DNA of 41,158 nucleotides. It comes from Haemophilus sp. C1. Lineage in GTDB: Bacteria; Pseudomonadota; Gammaproteobacteria; Enterobacterales; Pasteurellaceae. The position numbers were made by a program, and so were the translations under genes. The notes under the pieces are model-generated. The model worked only from the letters and a program-made list of their open reading frames with translations, was not told the origin of the DNA and searched no databases. Shown here in pieces: positions 17,617 through 26,826 of the stretch. Numbering within the stretch: position 1 is the stretch's first letter; each line of letters begins with the position of its first letter. Location of the stretch: assembly GCF_001276515.1 (NCBI RefSeq), contig NZ_LDVZ01000018.1:1-41158 (forward strand), read 5' to 3'.

Positions 17617-20600
17617 CTAGCTAATGTTAGCTAAATGCTGTTGTAACTCAACAGATAAATCTTTTTGAACTAATTCTATTTGTTGCTGAATAATGCGTTG
17701 ATAAAGATCAACCAAATAATTATCATCTTTTTCCAAAATTGGCGGGATGGTATTTTGCTCAAGACGATTAATGACCTCTAAAAAGTAATTTTTATACTCT
17801 ACACCTAGTTTTGACTGCTCAATACTTTTAGAAATTTCAACCAAATCTAGCTGTTTTTTCGTCTTTTGGCTAAATAACAAATCTGCAATATGTTGATAAA
17901 ATGCTTTTTTCTCATCACTTAGCTGATTTTGCGGCTCATATTGATACGGCTTTTCTTCCTCTCCAAAGTGATGAATTTTACAAAGTACTGGTTCTAACCA
18001 ATCGTTTTGATATACCACTGCTACACCTTTTGGCAATTTTGCGATTTCTTCTAACTGCTCATCCGTGACTCCAGCCGCTTTACCTGCTAAACGACGATCT
18101 GTTTCATCAGGCAAACGCATAATAATTTTTGTGTTGGTATTACGAATAGCTGAAATATCTACCGCACTTGGTGACTGATCTGCAATAATAAAGCCTTCGC
18201 CATAAGTCCGCATTTCGGCAATAGCATTAGATAACATTTCCACTGCCTTACCTGCTACGTTTGAACCTTCTGAGCTTTGTTCTGTTGAAGTACGTTTCAA
18301 AATATTATGTGCTTCTTCTAGTACAGTAACGTGTTTGAGTGGTTGGTTCATCCCAGTAGCATCCGACATACGATGTTCGCTCAAACGCATTACTAAAATG
18401 CCCATAATGAGCGATTTGGTTTCTTGTGAGCCTATACGGCTTAAATCTACAATCACATTGCTATCAAATAACTGTGCATTATCAATTTCATTTGAAGCAA
18501 AAATTTGCCCATTTAAACCATTAGTGAGTGATTTAACGCGGGTCACTAATGAACCGATATAGTTACTTTTCACTTCCTCTGAGAATGCTGATTGCTGAAT
18601 CACTTTTTCTAATTGTGTGAGTAAATCTGTAAAGGTTGGGAATAATGCTTTGCCAAACAGATTACAAGATGTATCCAAATCCCAACCGCTTGTTTTATAG
18701 GCCTCTAACATGGCATCTTTCAATACAGCAGGCATAGCCGCATACATCGGCCAGCAAACATTGAAGATTTCCACTAAGCGATCAATATGTTCTAAAACGT
18801 GTATCCCCTCTGGGAATTTAAACGGATTGATTTTAAGCATTTGAGCTTGGAGCGGATTTGTGCCTAATACCAACACATCTTCACGATGCCCAAAAACATT
18901 TTTGTATTCGCCTTTTGCAGGTTCAATCACCATAAATTTCACATCGTTTTGATGTAATTGGTCTAATAGTTGGTAAACGGTGTTACTTTTCCCAGAACCG
19001 GTAGAGCCTGAGATAAATACATGAGAAGTGAATTGCTCTAAGCTAAGTTTAATTGAATTATGTTTCATCTCATTCCATAAATGATACACATTGCCCAAAT
19101 GAATTGCCCGCTCCGCAGTCTCTGCTACGTGATCCGCCCTCTGCACCTTACGCCCAAAGGCTTGAGTTTCGATGACGGTGACGGCGGATGTGGAGCGGCG
19201 TGGGAGACCGAGTTGGATCGCCATTTCTTTCGTTGAAACCAAAGTCGCCGGTGTTAAGTAAGGAATATTGAGCTTTTCATATTCTTCACTATGTAAACGA
19301 GGATGAGAAAGCTGTTTAAGCCAACCAATAACCTTTTCTTTCTTTGAATCATAGATTGAATCTGAGTCCGTCCATGTCGTTAAACTAAAATCTTCACTAC
19401 TGGAATTCACCCCTCGAATTAACCCTAAGAAAATACTGGCTAAGGCTTCTGATGATGCCGAATTCTCTCCAATAAAATAAGCGGCAGAATTCCAAGCACC
19501 ATATTGACGCGCTTCTTCAACCCGCTCTAATTGATGATCTACCCTTTTTAACAACTGTTCGATAGATTTATCCGTACTTTCCAACGTAATTTGACGGCTT
19601 GCTCCTAAGGAACGACTATCTGTTTGGGATTGTGTGAATGAGGTGGAATCTGTTTCGGTCATAGTTTGTGAATATGCAGAACTAGAACTAAAACTTTTTG
19701 ACGAACTATGTGTAGAACTACTTGATTCTTGTTCATTAAATGCACTCGCAATTACACCACCAACGGCAGAACCAATTGAACCACCAATAACTGCGCCACC
19801 TGCACCACCTGCGAACAAACCAACCCCAGATCCTACAATTCCCATCATAGCACCAACACCTGACGCAATCTTGCTGGAAGTTGTTGAAGATGAACGGCCT
19901 TCAGTATACGAAAAAGACGAGCTTTCAGAAGTTGATTTTGTTTCCGTTAATCCAAGACTTGTTCCGAGCGAATGACTTAATCCTTGGCTTAACGCTAAAC
20001 TAATACTTTCACTCTCATTTTGGGAAAAGCTCAACGTTTGTTTTAATAAAGGGGATAACTGCGTAGCCACTTGTTCGTAACCGACACGAATTATTTCTAA
20101 TTGTTGTGGTGAAACCGGCTCTGCAAGTATAAGAGCCTGATATTTTTTCCCCTCAGCAGCATCAATAAAATGTTCTAATCCTTGAATAAAATGCTCATAA
20201 GCATCCTGTGAAAGTGAGGGGATGCCCGTTACCGCAGTAATTGCAGAAGCATTATCGTCCAGTTCATCAATTAATTGAGGTAGTTGTTCATAATTTTGAT
20301 TGGTCAATTGGCTACCCGGGAAATGCCCATTTATGACCTGTTCTAACAAATCTCCGGCCTCTTGACCTAAACCACTCCCGCCTTGACCACGTGTACCTAA
20401 ATAAAGATGAGTTTCTTGTCCATCACTTTTTAATAGAAAGAATACCGCATAGCCTGCTGTTCCTAATGCGGTATAGGCAGCCGTGACACTTTCTAAAACT
20501 GACTGCTTATTTCCCAAAACAATACGAGAAACATGAAAAATTCTCACATCAGAATTTGGGCTTAACAAAACACTTGAATCCTCTAAATTGAAATTACCTA

Positions 20601-20709
20601 ATTTTGTTAAATAACTTTTATTTAGTAATTGGCTACCGCTCAATAGTGTTGATAATGCCATTTCACGAATTTCATTCGCCTCAACAATTGAAATAACTTG
20701 CGTACTCAT
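17617..20709 (-). CDS. HerA/FtsK-type ATPase with glycine-zipper segment (1030 aa)
   Basis: Residues 1-225 form an unrecognised N-terminal domain (VTAAYTALGTAGYAVFFLL, LYLGTRGQGGSG). Residues about 228-280 and 326-370 are strikingly Ser-rich. Between them, 281-324 is a Gly-zipper hydrophobic stretch (SGVGAMMGIVGSGVGLFAGG and a second half with AVIGG and AVGGVIASAF) able to enter a membrane or oligomerise. A DUF87/HerA ATPase follows: Walker A SGSTGSGKSNT (about 567-577), IEPAKGEYKN, Walker B HVTVLEEAHNIL (about 793-804), EGFIIADQSP, and the arginine-rich KIIMRLPDETDRRLAGKAAG. It likely forms a hexameric motor moving DNA or protein. It is ten bases from the tail-anchored gene upstream and nine from the nuclease downstream. 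The exact role is unknown. Confidence 0.8.
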   Translation of the reverse strand: MSTQVISIVEANEIREMALSTLLSGSQLLNKSYLTKLGNFNLEDSSVLLSPNSDVRIFHVSRIVLGNKQSVLESVTAAYTALGTAGYAVFFLLKSDGQETHLYLGTRGQGGSGLGQEAGDLLEQVINGHFPGSQLTNQNYEQLPQLIDELDDNASAITAVTGIPSLSQDAYEHFIQGLEHFIDAAEGKKYQALILAEPVSPQQLEIIRVGYEQVATQLSPLLKQTLSFSQNESESISLALSQGLSHSLGTSLGLTETKSTSESSSFSYTEGRSSSTTSSKIASGVGAMMGIVGSGVGLFAGGAGGAVIGGSIGSAVGGVIASAFNEQESSSSTHSSSKSFSSSSAYSQTMTETDSTSFTQSQTDSRSLGASRQITLESTDKSIEQLLKRVDHQLERVEEARQYGAWNSAAYFIGENSASSEALASIFLGLIRGVNSSSEDFSLTTWTDSDSIYDSKKEKVIGWLKQLSHPRLHSEEYEKLNIPYLTPATLVSTKEMAIQLGLPRRSTSAVTVIETQAFGRKVQRADHVAETAERAIHLGNVYHLWNEMKHNSIKLSLEQFTSHVFISGSTGSGKSNTVYQLLDQLHQNDVKFMVIEPAKGEYKNVFGHREDVLVLGTNPLQAQMLKINPFKFPEGIHVLEHIDRLVEIFNVCWPMYAAMPAVLKDAMLEAYKTSGWDLDTSCNLFGKALFPTFTDLLTQLEKVIQQSAFSEEVKSNYIGSLVTRVKSLTNGLNGQIFASNEIDNAQLFDSNVIVDLSRIGSQETKSLIMGILVMRLSEHRMSDATGMNQPLKHVTVLEEAHNILKRTSTEQSSEGSNVAGKAVEMLSNAIAEMRTYGEGFIIADQSPSAVDISAIRNTNTKIIMRLPDETDRRLAGKAAGVTDEQLEEIAKLPKGVAVVYQNDWLEPVLCKIHHFGEEEKPYQYEPQNQLSDEKKAFYQHIADLLFSQKTKKQLDLVEISKSIEQSKLGVEYKNYFLEVINRLEQNTIPPILEKDDNYLVDLYQRIIQQQIELVQKDLSVELQQHLANIS

Positions 20710-20719
20710 TCTATTTTCC

Positions 20720-21622
20720 TTATTTAAAGATAGCGATTAAAACTAAAATAGCCGATGCCACTACACCACCAATTTTTAATGCTGTTTTCCATATATCGTT
20801 ATTTTCTTTATAAGAAGGTTTTGAAAAAATATATTCAGTTTTTTTAGGCTCTTCTTGAGCATTTTGTTGAGGCTCTGATTGTAATGACAGTGATGTTTCT
20901 TTTTTCTCTTGTTTAGAAAAGATAGCTTTACTTACATTAATTAAATGTAAAAAACGTTCACGCGAGAAGTTTTTATTTAAGTAAACTAATTGCATAGAAA
21001 AATAATTTTGATTCCAAGATACTGAATTTTCATCAATTGCTTGTGCGAAAAGAGAAACTGCATAAGGTTCAAATATCTGAGCATTTTGCGTTTCAGCATA
21101 AATACCCATTTTTAATACTTCCTGTACATCTAGTTTGCTATGATTAAGATCAGCAATAAGCATTGACCTAACCAGAGAAATATCTGATTTTTTTAGTGCA
21201 TCGCTTAATGATGCTGGGGCTTTATAACCCCCTAATAAGCCTTGAATATTCAATTCATCCGCTTTTTTGGTAAATTCTTTGTTATTTATATCCAATTGAC
21301 TCTTATTGTTTTCACCTAAAGATAATGAAAAACCTCGAATATTATCTTTCTGTAATTTTTCTTTAACTTTTGTGAGATATAAACAGCGTTCATAGGAAAA
21401 GCAATCTAGTGTCTCTAAGTTAGAAAGTAATACATTATAATGTTTTTCAGTCCATAAATGCTTTTGTGTCTCTAGAATCATCTCTTCCGCAATAGGTGAC
21501 TCATCCTCTAGCTGAATAAAACATTCAGGTTCATTACGATGAAGTGCAGCTAAAATCTCTAACGTTTCATTAGCAGGCTGCCCTTTATCTCGGGCAGCAA
21601 TAATAAATTTTTGTTTTGACAT
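20720..21622 (-). CDS. tail-anchored hypothetical protein in the dynamin-HerA operon
   Basis: I do not recognise this 300-aa protein. I start it at MSKQKFIIAARDKG because AAGGA lies seven bases upstream and the longer frame would overlap the dynamin gene. It is mostly helical and hydrophilic, with ECFIQLEDESPIAEEMI, FSYERCLYLTKVKEKLQ and a Gln/Ser-rich linker. It ends in a single TM segment ALKIGGVVASAILVLIAIFK at the extreme C-terminus, so the bulk should be cytosolic and anchored. Ten bases separate it from the genes on both sides, suggesting a fixed stoichiometric partner that brings the complex to the membrane. Confidence 0.7.
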   Translation of the reverse strand: MSKQKFIIAARDKGQPANETLEILAALHRNEPECFIQLEDESPIAEEMILETQKHLWTEKHYNVLLSNLETLDCFSYERCLYLTKVKEKLQKDNIRGFSLSLGENNKSQLDINNKEFTKKADELNIQGLLGGYKAPASLSDALKKSDISLVRSMLIADLNHSKLDVQEVLKMGIYAETQNAQIFEPYAVSLFAQAIDENSVSWNQNYFSMQLVYLNKNFSRERFLHLINVSKAIFSKQEKKETSLSLQSEPQQNAQEEPKKTEYIFSKPSYKENNDIWKTALKIGGVVASAILVLIAIFK

Positions 21623-21632
21623 AGCAATGTCC

Positions 21633-23909
21633 TTATAACTTAATAACTTCAGCAACTTTCTGCTTAAATCTTTCAATTTCTTCTAAATTTTCCTTAGCTT
21701 GTTTTACCTTTTTCTCCAATAATTTTTGATCTTTCATCTTATTTTCTAGATCAGAAATAATTTCATTAAATCGAGGTGTAAATTCTGCATCCATAAATTG
21801 AATATATTGTTCAACTAATTGAGCTTGACGTCTCTCAATATCTTTTGTTGCTTTTGAAGTAAATTGGGTAAATTTCATGCTAATATCCTTACCACGACTT
21901 TCCCATAATTCCTTAAGATCAACATATTCAACTGTTTTATATCTTGCTCTTTGTTCAGTTCCGCCAATCCCGATTTTAGTCCAAGGTTTCCACCAAGTAG
22001 ATACATCAACGGTTTCATAATGAGAGAATACTTCTTCTTTCTCAATTTCCTTATTATCTAATTTTTTAACAATAGCATTCTCAATCTGTAATTGAACATT
22101 ATATAATTGAGGCACTTCAAAAGTATTTACATCTTTAAATAGCTTCTTAACGTATTCTTTATAGATTTTTTCAAGTTCATCTTTCATCAACTCATCCATT
22201 TGCTTAATAATATTATTGTATGTAACAATAATGTCATTTCTTGCATAATTTACATCATTTTGAACTTGGTTTAATCTATTTATTGCAGTTGCAACTTCTC
22301 CTTTCCCAACGAATAAACCCGATAAATTATTAATGAGAGTATTTACTTTTCTCTCACTCTCATTTAATTTTCTAATTGTTTCATCAGGTAATCCAATACC
22401 TTTTTCTTTTAGATCATTTAGATAACTATTTGTGTTGGCAGACTCACGCTGAACTTTTTTTATAGATTCAATGCTTTCTTTCAACTTATCAATTTCCACT
22501 TGATCTGCTTTTAAAGATATTGTTAGTTTTTCCTCATTGCTGCACTCTTTAATTGCATTATTCAAAGCTCGATAGGCTCGGAATACTCTTTCAGGAACAT
22601 TATATTTCTCAATATAAGTATCGATTGTTTTCTCAACTGCAGGTAAGCCACTTCTTAATTCTAAATTATCATAGTTGCCATTTTTTAATTTATCCTTAAC
22701 TAATTGAGGCAAATTCATATATAGATTAAAATCTATACCCTCATAGTTATCATCTTTATCTGGATTAAATTTCATTCTAAAAGAATAGAAGTCACCATCC
22801 TCAGCTTTAGTTAGTTTTTGCTTATTATTATCTTTTCTAATCAATCTGGCTAGATATGCTGAAATCGGATAAACATTTGGACTTTCAATTCCATTTTTCT
22901 TTAAGTATTCTTTTGTTCTTTCGATAGTACTTTCTATGTTTTCTTCTTCTGGGTTAAATTGGTCCATCTTATTAATAACAAAAATAAAACGATCCTTATT
23001 TTGTACCCCAGACTCTTTCATTTTTTCTGAAATTGTAGTTAATGTATTTTTATCATCATCAACACCAAGTGTTGTAGCATTTAAAACATAAAGTATAATC
23101 GGATTTTTCTTACCATCTTTTAAATGTGCAATCGTTGTTTCTTTATGTTTTTCATTTTGGCTATTATTGATTCCCGGAGTATCACTAAGTACCAGTTGCA
23201 CGTGATTACGCTTTTCCATACCCGAAATATTAGCGTTAATATTAATAACAGCCGTATCTTCCTGAATATTCCAATCCTTTAGCATTTGAAGATTAATGGA
23301 TTGTATAGGAGAAACAATTTGATTATTAAAATCTCGACGTTCTCCATGAAATTCACCAATAGGCATATCCGTATCATAAATTTTTGCAATTGTTGATGTT
23401 GTAGCCTCATTTGCTGCTGGTAATAAATCTGCCCCTAGCATTGCATTAATTAAGGTAGACTTACCAGCTGACATAGTTGCCACCACATAGATATCAAACT
23501 CTTTATTAAAAGAAGCGTTTAAATCACTAAGGATTTTGGTATTTGTTTGCATTTCATTACATAATAATGGGTGATTTTTAGCTTCTTCAACTAATTCTAG
23601 AATGTTCTTTAATCGTGTATCAGCGTTTTCCGCTTTTTGAAATTCTAATTGAATTTCAAACCTCTCCTTTTCGGCTTTTTCTGCTGCGACGACTAAATCT
23701 AAGTAATCAGATTCTAAACCTTGGAAGGTTACCTTGAATTTTTTTGCACCATTATTCTTTTTACTTAACTCAGTAAATAAACGTTCTACCCATTGTTGGA
23801 AACGCTGAGTAAGAAACTCAGAATAAACATTATCTGCAGGTTGTTTCCCATCAACTAAAAATGTTGTTTCAACCGTGAATGGATTGTGTTTTATGCTAAT
23901 ATTAATCAT
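21633..23909 (-). CDS. large dynamin-like GTPase
   Basis: The 758-aa protein has about 135 residues of novel N-terminus. A dynamin-type G domain follows: G1 ATMSAGKST (about 144-152), a switch region EATTSTIAK, G3 LSDTPGINNS (about 241-250) and G4 NKMD (about 313-316). The G1 first residue is Ala where Gly is usual, and the second GTPase of the operon shares this. The C-terminal half is helical and coiled-coil rich, with a hydrophobic/aromatic patch (DVSTWWKPWTKIGIGG) that could be a membrane-contact paddle. Dynamin-like proteins remodel membranes, and some act in phage defence. It is 63 bases downstream of the second GTPase gene. Confidence 0.82.
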   Translation of the reverse strand: MINISIKHNPFTVETTFLVDGKQPADNVYSEFLTQRFQQWVERLFTELSKKNNGAKKFKVTFQGLESDYLDLVVAAEKAEKERFEIQLEFQKAENADTRLKNILELVEEAKNHPLLCNEMQTNTKILSDLNASFNKEFDIYVVATMSAGKSTLINAMLGADLLPAANEATTSTIAKIYDTDMPIGEFHGERRDFNNQIVSPIQSINLQMLKDWNIQEDTAVININANISGMEKRNHVQLVLSDTPGINNSQNEKHKETTIAHLKDGKKNPIILYVLNATTLGVDDDKNTLTTISEKMKESGVQNKDRFIFVINKMDQFNPEEENIESTIERTKEYLKKNGIESPNVYPISAYLARLIRKDNNKQKLTKAEDGDFYSFRMKFNPDKDDNYEGIDFNLYMNLPQLVKDKLKNGNYDNLELRSGLPAVEKTIDTYIEKYNVPERVFRAYRALNNAIKECSNEEKLTISLKADQVEIDKLKESIESIKKVQRESANTNSYLNDLKEKGIGLPDETIRKLNESERKVNTLINNLSGLFVGKGEVATAINRLNQVQNDVNYARNDIIVTYNNIIKQMDELMKDELEKIYKEYVKKLFKDVNTFEVPQLYNVQLQIENAIVKKLDNKEIEKEEVFSHYETVDVSTWWKPWTKIGIGGTEQRARYKTVEYVDLKELWESRGKDISMKFTQFTSKATKDIERRQAQLVEQYIQFMDAEFTPRFNEIISDLENKMKDQKLLEKKVKQAKENLEEIERFKQKVAEVIKL

Positions 23910-23972
23910 TTTGTTTTCCTTATTTTATGCTAAAGAATATATTTGCCTTTTGATTATCATTTTTAATGATGT

Positions 23973-24920
23973 CTATGAAGGAGAATTAATCACCGCCAAA
24001 CGTTCTTGTAATAAATAATTCACCACACCAAAACCTGATTTCATTAAAGCTCTTTCTAAACGTTGTTTAGTAATTGTATTTCCGTTTGCCGTTTTTACTC
24101 GTCCCTCTGTTTTTGTTTTTTTAATATTGTTTAAGATTTTTAACTTTTGTTCTGTTTCGATCGTTGAGGCAACAATTAAATTTGTATTTAAGCTATCTAG
24201 CGCAATACGTAATTCAGCTCTTTCAGAGCGAGTGAGTAGCTCCTTATTTAACATTTTTTGTAATACAAGCGCATAGTTTGCTGCGGTTGGGATAATTGTT
24301 GGATTATTAAATCCGACTTCAGTTAAATATTTTTGGGTTCTTATTACAACTTGATCCAGACGTTCTCCTTTTTCTTCATCAAGACAGTCTGCTTTATTTA
24401 ATAGGAAAAGAATTTCTTTATTTGGATCTTTCCCTAATGCTTCTTTGATTTTTTCTAACAAGCTTCTATCGTCATTTACACCTAATTGAGTAGCGTTTAA
24501 AACATATAAAATTAATCCATAACCACCATCGTTGATCACTTCCATAGTTAATGCTTCGTGATTATCATCTTGGCTGTTATTAGGGCCAGGTGTGTCGTAA
24601 ATCACTAATTCAGCTTCATCGTTATATAACGCCTCAATATCTCCCATCAAATCAATCATCTTAATTTTAGGGTTTGCATTCCATTCTCTTAGTGTTTGTG
24701 CATCAATATTATAGGCTTCTGCAATAAGTTCTGACTTATAGCCATATGCATTACCTGAAAAGAAAGGTAAATCATCCTTATCATGAATACGAGTAATGGT
24801 TGCTGTTGTAGCCTCATTGGCAGAATGTAGCAATTCTTTTCCAATAAGCGTATTAATTACGGTGGATTTACCAGCACTCATTGTGGCAACCACAATAATT
24901 TCAAATAAATTATTATGCAT
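23973..24920 (-). CDS. short dynamin-like GTPase, paralogue of the neighbouring gene
   Basis: The 315-aa protein starts directly at the G domain (MHNNLFEIIVVATMSAGKST), with G3 IYDTPGPNNSQDD and G4 NKAD. It aligns with residues ~135-440 of the larger GTPase, sharing ATMSAGKST, ANEAT, LREWN/LKDWN-like and LILYVLNAT-x-LGV-(N/D)DD segments. It lacks the long C-terminal helical half, so it is a G-domain-only partner. Paired bacterial dynamins (one long, one short) often form heteromers, and that is the inference here. It lies 13 bases downstream of the 107-aa gene. Confidence 0.8.
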   Translation of the reverse strand: MHNNLFEIIVVATMSAGKSTVINTLIGKELLHSANEATTATITRIHDKDDLPFFSGNAYGYKSELIAEAYNIDAQTLREWNANPKIKMIDLMGDIEALYNDEAELVIYDTPGPNNSQDDNHEALTMEVINDGGYGLILYVLNATQLGVNDDRSLLEKIKEALGKDPNKEILFLLNKADCLDEEKGERLDQVVIRTQKYLTEVGFNNPTIIPTAANYALVLQKMLNKELLTRSERAELRIALDSLNTNLIVASTIETEQKLKILNNIKKTKTEGRVKTANGNTITKQRLERALMKSGFGVVNYLLQERLAVINSPS

Positions 24921-24933
24921 AAATTAAAATACC

Positions 24934-25257
24934 TCACTTTTTATATCTAATATTGATTCGATTATTTGCCAAATCTCGACTAATCTCATAATCAGGACTC
25001 CAAGTTAAAAGATTATGTGCCAAGATAAAGGCTGCGGATAAAATGCCATAGCGTTTATTCAGAACAGATGATAGCAGGCTTGTCATTCGTTTTTCTGTAT
25101 AAATTCGGCATTTTAGGTTTTGTTTTTCGATATATTCTTCTAGTTCACCACAGATGGAAATCATATCAGTGAGTGATACTTGATAAATTTCAAAGCTAGC
25201 ACGTTGATTTATTAAATTTTGGTAATAAGTGCGGTAATTATTTGCTGTGATTTCCAT
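24934..25257 (-). CDS. 107-aa hypothetical protein, operon member
   Basis: I recognise no family. The protein begins MEITANNYRTYYQNLINQRA and is helical, with an acidic segment ICGELEEYIEKQN and a central RMTSLLSSVLNKRYGILSAA. There is no signal peptide or TM segment. It starts two bases after the WYL regulator stop and ends 13 bases before the short GTPase, so it is translationally coupled to both. Possibly a small adaptor. Confidence 0.6.
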   Translation of the reverse strand: MEITANNYRTYYQNLINQRASFEIYQVSLTDMISICGELEEYIEKQNLKCRIYTEKRMTSLLSSVLNKRYGILSAAFILAHNLLTWSPDYEISRDLANNRINIRYKK

Positions 25258-25259
25258 CG

Positions 25260-26156
25260 TTAAGCTCCAATATTTGCCATATAGTCTTTCAACTTAACAA
25301 TCATTCGTTCTTGCAAATCATTCGGGCTGATGATAGTTAAAAATGGAATCCAATATTGCACCAATGGAATAATTTCTAACTCGTGGATGTTTTTGCAAGA
25401 GAGTAGAAGCTCGCCATTTTCTAATTTTCGGATAGTTTCTTGGTTTGGTAGCAAATTACGTCGAGTGAAATAATGGGCAACGGAAGCATCTACTTTGATT
25501 ACAACTTCACTAATTTGATTGCCGTGAGAAATGCTGTCGCTTTTTTGAATTTCTGAGAGAAATTTTTCATTAGGTTTGAATGTTTTATCTGTTATTTTTA
25601 AAAAGTGGATTTGAGTGAAACAAAAGGTTTTTTGTTTTCCATTTTCAAGGCCAATGAGATACCAAACCCCATTTTTATTTAACAGCACATAAGGCTCAAC
25701 TTCACGATTTGAGGCATTTTGAGTGCCGAGTTTTTGATAGGTAAATTGCACTATGCAATGTTTTTCAATGGCATTTTGAAGTTGTTTAAATTCTTGTTGG
25801 CGATGCTGAATCGTTTCGTAATGTAATCCTTTAACAGCAATACTTTCATTTAAACTATGTTGAAAAAATTCACGATCTATTTTAGGGAAAAGATCTTGCA
25901 CACTAGCGAAATGGGCAAATCGTTCAATATCTTCCTTAGTGAACACGCCGAGTTGGGCGCGGTTTAAACGATAAAAGCGCGGTCCATTTTGTTCCCAATT
26001 TAAGAAAATAAGACGTTCATTTAGATCTTTTTGTAAGGTGCGAATGCCGATAGAAAAGCGTTCTGCTAGTTCATTAATATCAATTTGCCCACTGGTATTC
26101 AATTCCACCAAAATAGAAGCTAAACGTTCCGCTAGTTTTTCGTGTTTGTTCGACAT
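25260..26156 (-). CDS. WYL-domain transcriptional regulator
   Basis: The 298-aa protein has a winged HTH at about 1-65 (ELAERFSIGIRTLQKDLNER). The WYL domain spans about 120-195 (IVQFTYQKL, REVEPYVLLNKNGVWYLIGL, FTQIHFLKI), and a WCX-type C-terminal domain follows (SEVVIKVDASVAHYFTRRN). Proteins of this layout (BrxR/CapW type) repress defence operons until phage signals appear. The start is ATG 26156; the open frame reaches 26474 but the upstream part is non-coding in character. It is first in the minus-strand operon and divergent from an XRE gene across a region with operator-like repeats. Confidence 0.88.
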   Translation of the reverse strand: MSNKHEKLAERLASILVELNTSGQIDINELAERFSIGIRTLQKDLNERLIFLNWEQNGPRFYRLNRAQLGVFTKEDIERFAHFASVQDLFPKIDREFFQHSLNESIAVKGLHYETIQHRQQEFKQLQNAIEKHCIVQFTYQKLGTQNASNREVEPYVLLNKNGVWYLIGLENGKQKTFCFTQIHFLKITDKTFKPNEKFLSEIQKSDSISHGNQISEVVIKVDASVAHYFTRRNLLPNQETIRKLENGELLLSCKNIHELEIIPLVQYWIPFLTIISPNDLQERMIVKLKDYMANIGA

Positions 26157-26239
26157 AGTTATTCTCTTGATTTCAATATATGTGCGTATTTTATGTAAAG
26201 TATTTGCAGGGTTGATTCGGGCGAGAAAAATATTTTGTA

Positions 26240-26287
26240 TAAAATCTTGCTTATTGTAAGAATTTAACTCTTTATTGCAAGATTTTA
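26240..26287. promoter_or_regulatory. phased operator-like repeats between WYL and XRE genes
   Basis: TAAAATCTTGC (26240-26250) and GCAAGATTTTA (26277-26287) form a perfect 11-bp inverted repeat. In addition TTATTGTAAGAATTT (26251-26265) and TTATTGCAAGATTTT (26272-26286) are direct copies exactly 21 bases apart, two helical turns. This is the arrangement expected for cooperative binding of one of the two divergent regulators. Confidence 0.55.
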
Positions 26288-26310
26288 ATTCTCTTTTTAT
26301 TGGGTGGTGA

Positions 26311-26691
26311 ATGTCTATACTCGTTCCATTCAAAAAATGGAATAAAGAAAATGGCGTGAAAGATAAAGTTGAGATAAATAAACAAGTGGGAGCTTCTATT
26401 GCAAAATATCGGAAAGCCTTAGGTTTATCACAAGCAAAAGTAGCAGAAATATTGGGATTAAGTAATGATGCCATTTCTAGAATGGAGCGCGGTAAGATTG
26501 GATTAAATGTAGAGCGTTTATGTGAATTTGCAACACTGTTTCAATGCCGTGTGTCCGATTTGATCACAGATAGTAGTTTGCAACCATCGGATCAAATTTA
26601 TCAACTTGATCGATTATTAAATCAATTAGATGATATGGAAAGAAAAAAATTAATTTTATTGATTGAGCAAATGATCGAATGGAAAAATTAG
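26311..26691 (+). CDS. XRE-family HTH regulator
   Basis: The 126-aa protein has a Cro/C1-type HTH at about 25-85: IAKYRKALGLSQAKVAEILG, then NDAISRMERGKIGLNVERL. The C-terminal helix (DRLLNQLDDMERKKLILLIEQ) is a likely dimerisation segment. GGTGG precedes ATG 26311. It is divergent from the WYL gene with 154 bases between them, so both may control the same operator region. It is the last island gene before sodA, and no toxin partner is encoded beside it. Confidence 0.8.
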   Translation: MSILVPFKKWNKENGVKDKVEINKQVGASIAKYRKALGLSQAKVAEILGLSNDAISRMERGKIGLNVERLCEFATLFQCRVSDLITDSSLQPSDQIYQLDRLLNQLDDMERKKLILLIEQMIEWKN

Positions 26692-26792
26692 CTACAGAAA
26701 ATTAGGGTTGATTATCCTGTTGATAACAGTATAACTTTTGGGGCTAGTCGTTTTCACCGCACTTTTATATATTGAGTATAGGGAAAGAAGAA

Positions 26793-26814
26793 AAGCCTAG
26801 CGTTTGCTAGGCTT
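26793..26814 (-). terminator. sodA terminator
   Basis: AAGCCTAGC (26793-26801), loop GTTT, GCTAGGCTT (26806-26814): a 9-bp perfect stem, followed on the minus strand by TTCTTCTTTCC. It lies just past the sodA stop. Confidence 0.75.
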
Positions 26815-26826
26815 CTTCAATATTGA

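Noticed and set aside
26157..26474. N-terminal extension of the WYL gene
   Set aside because: Would cross the divergent promoter and XRE start; the winged HTH begins just after ATG 26156.
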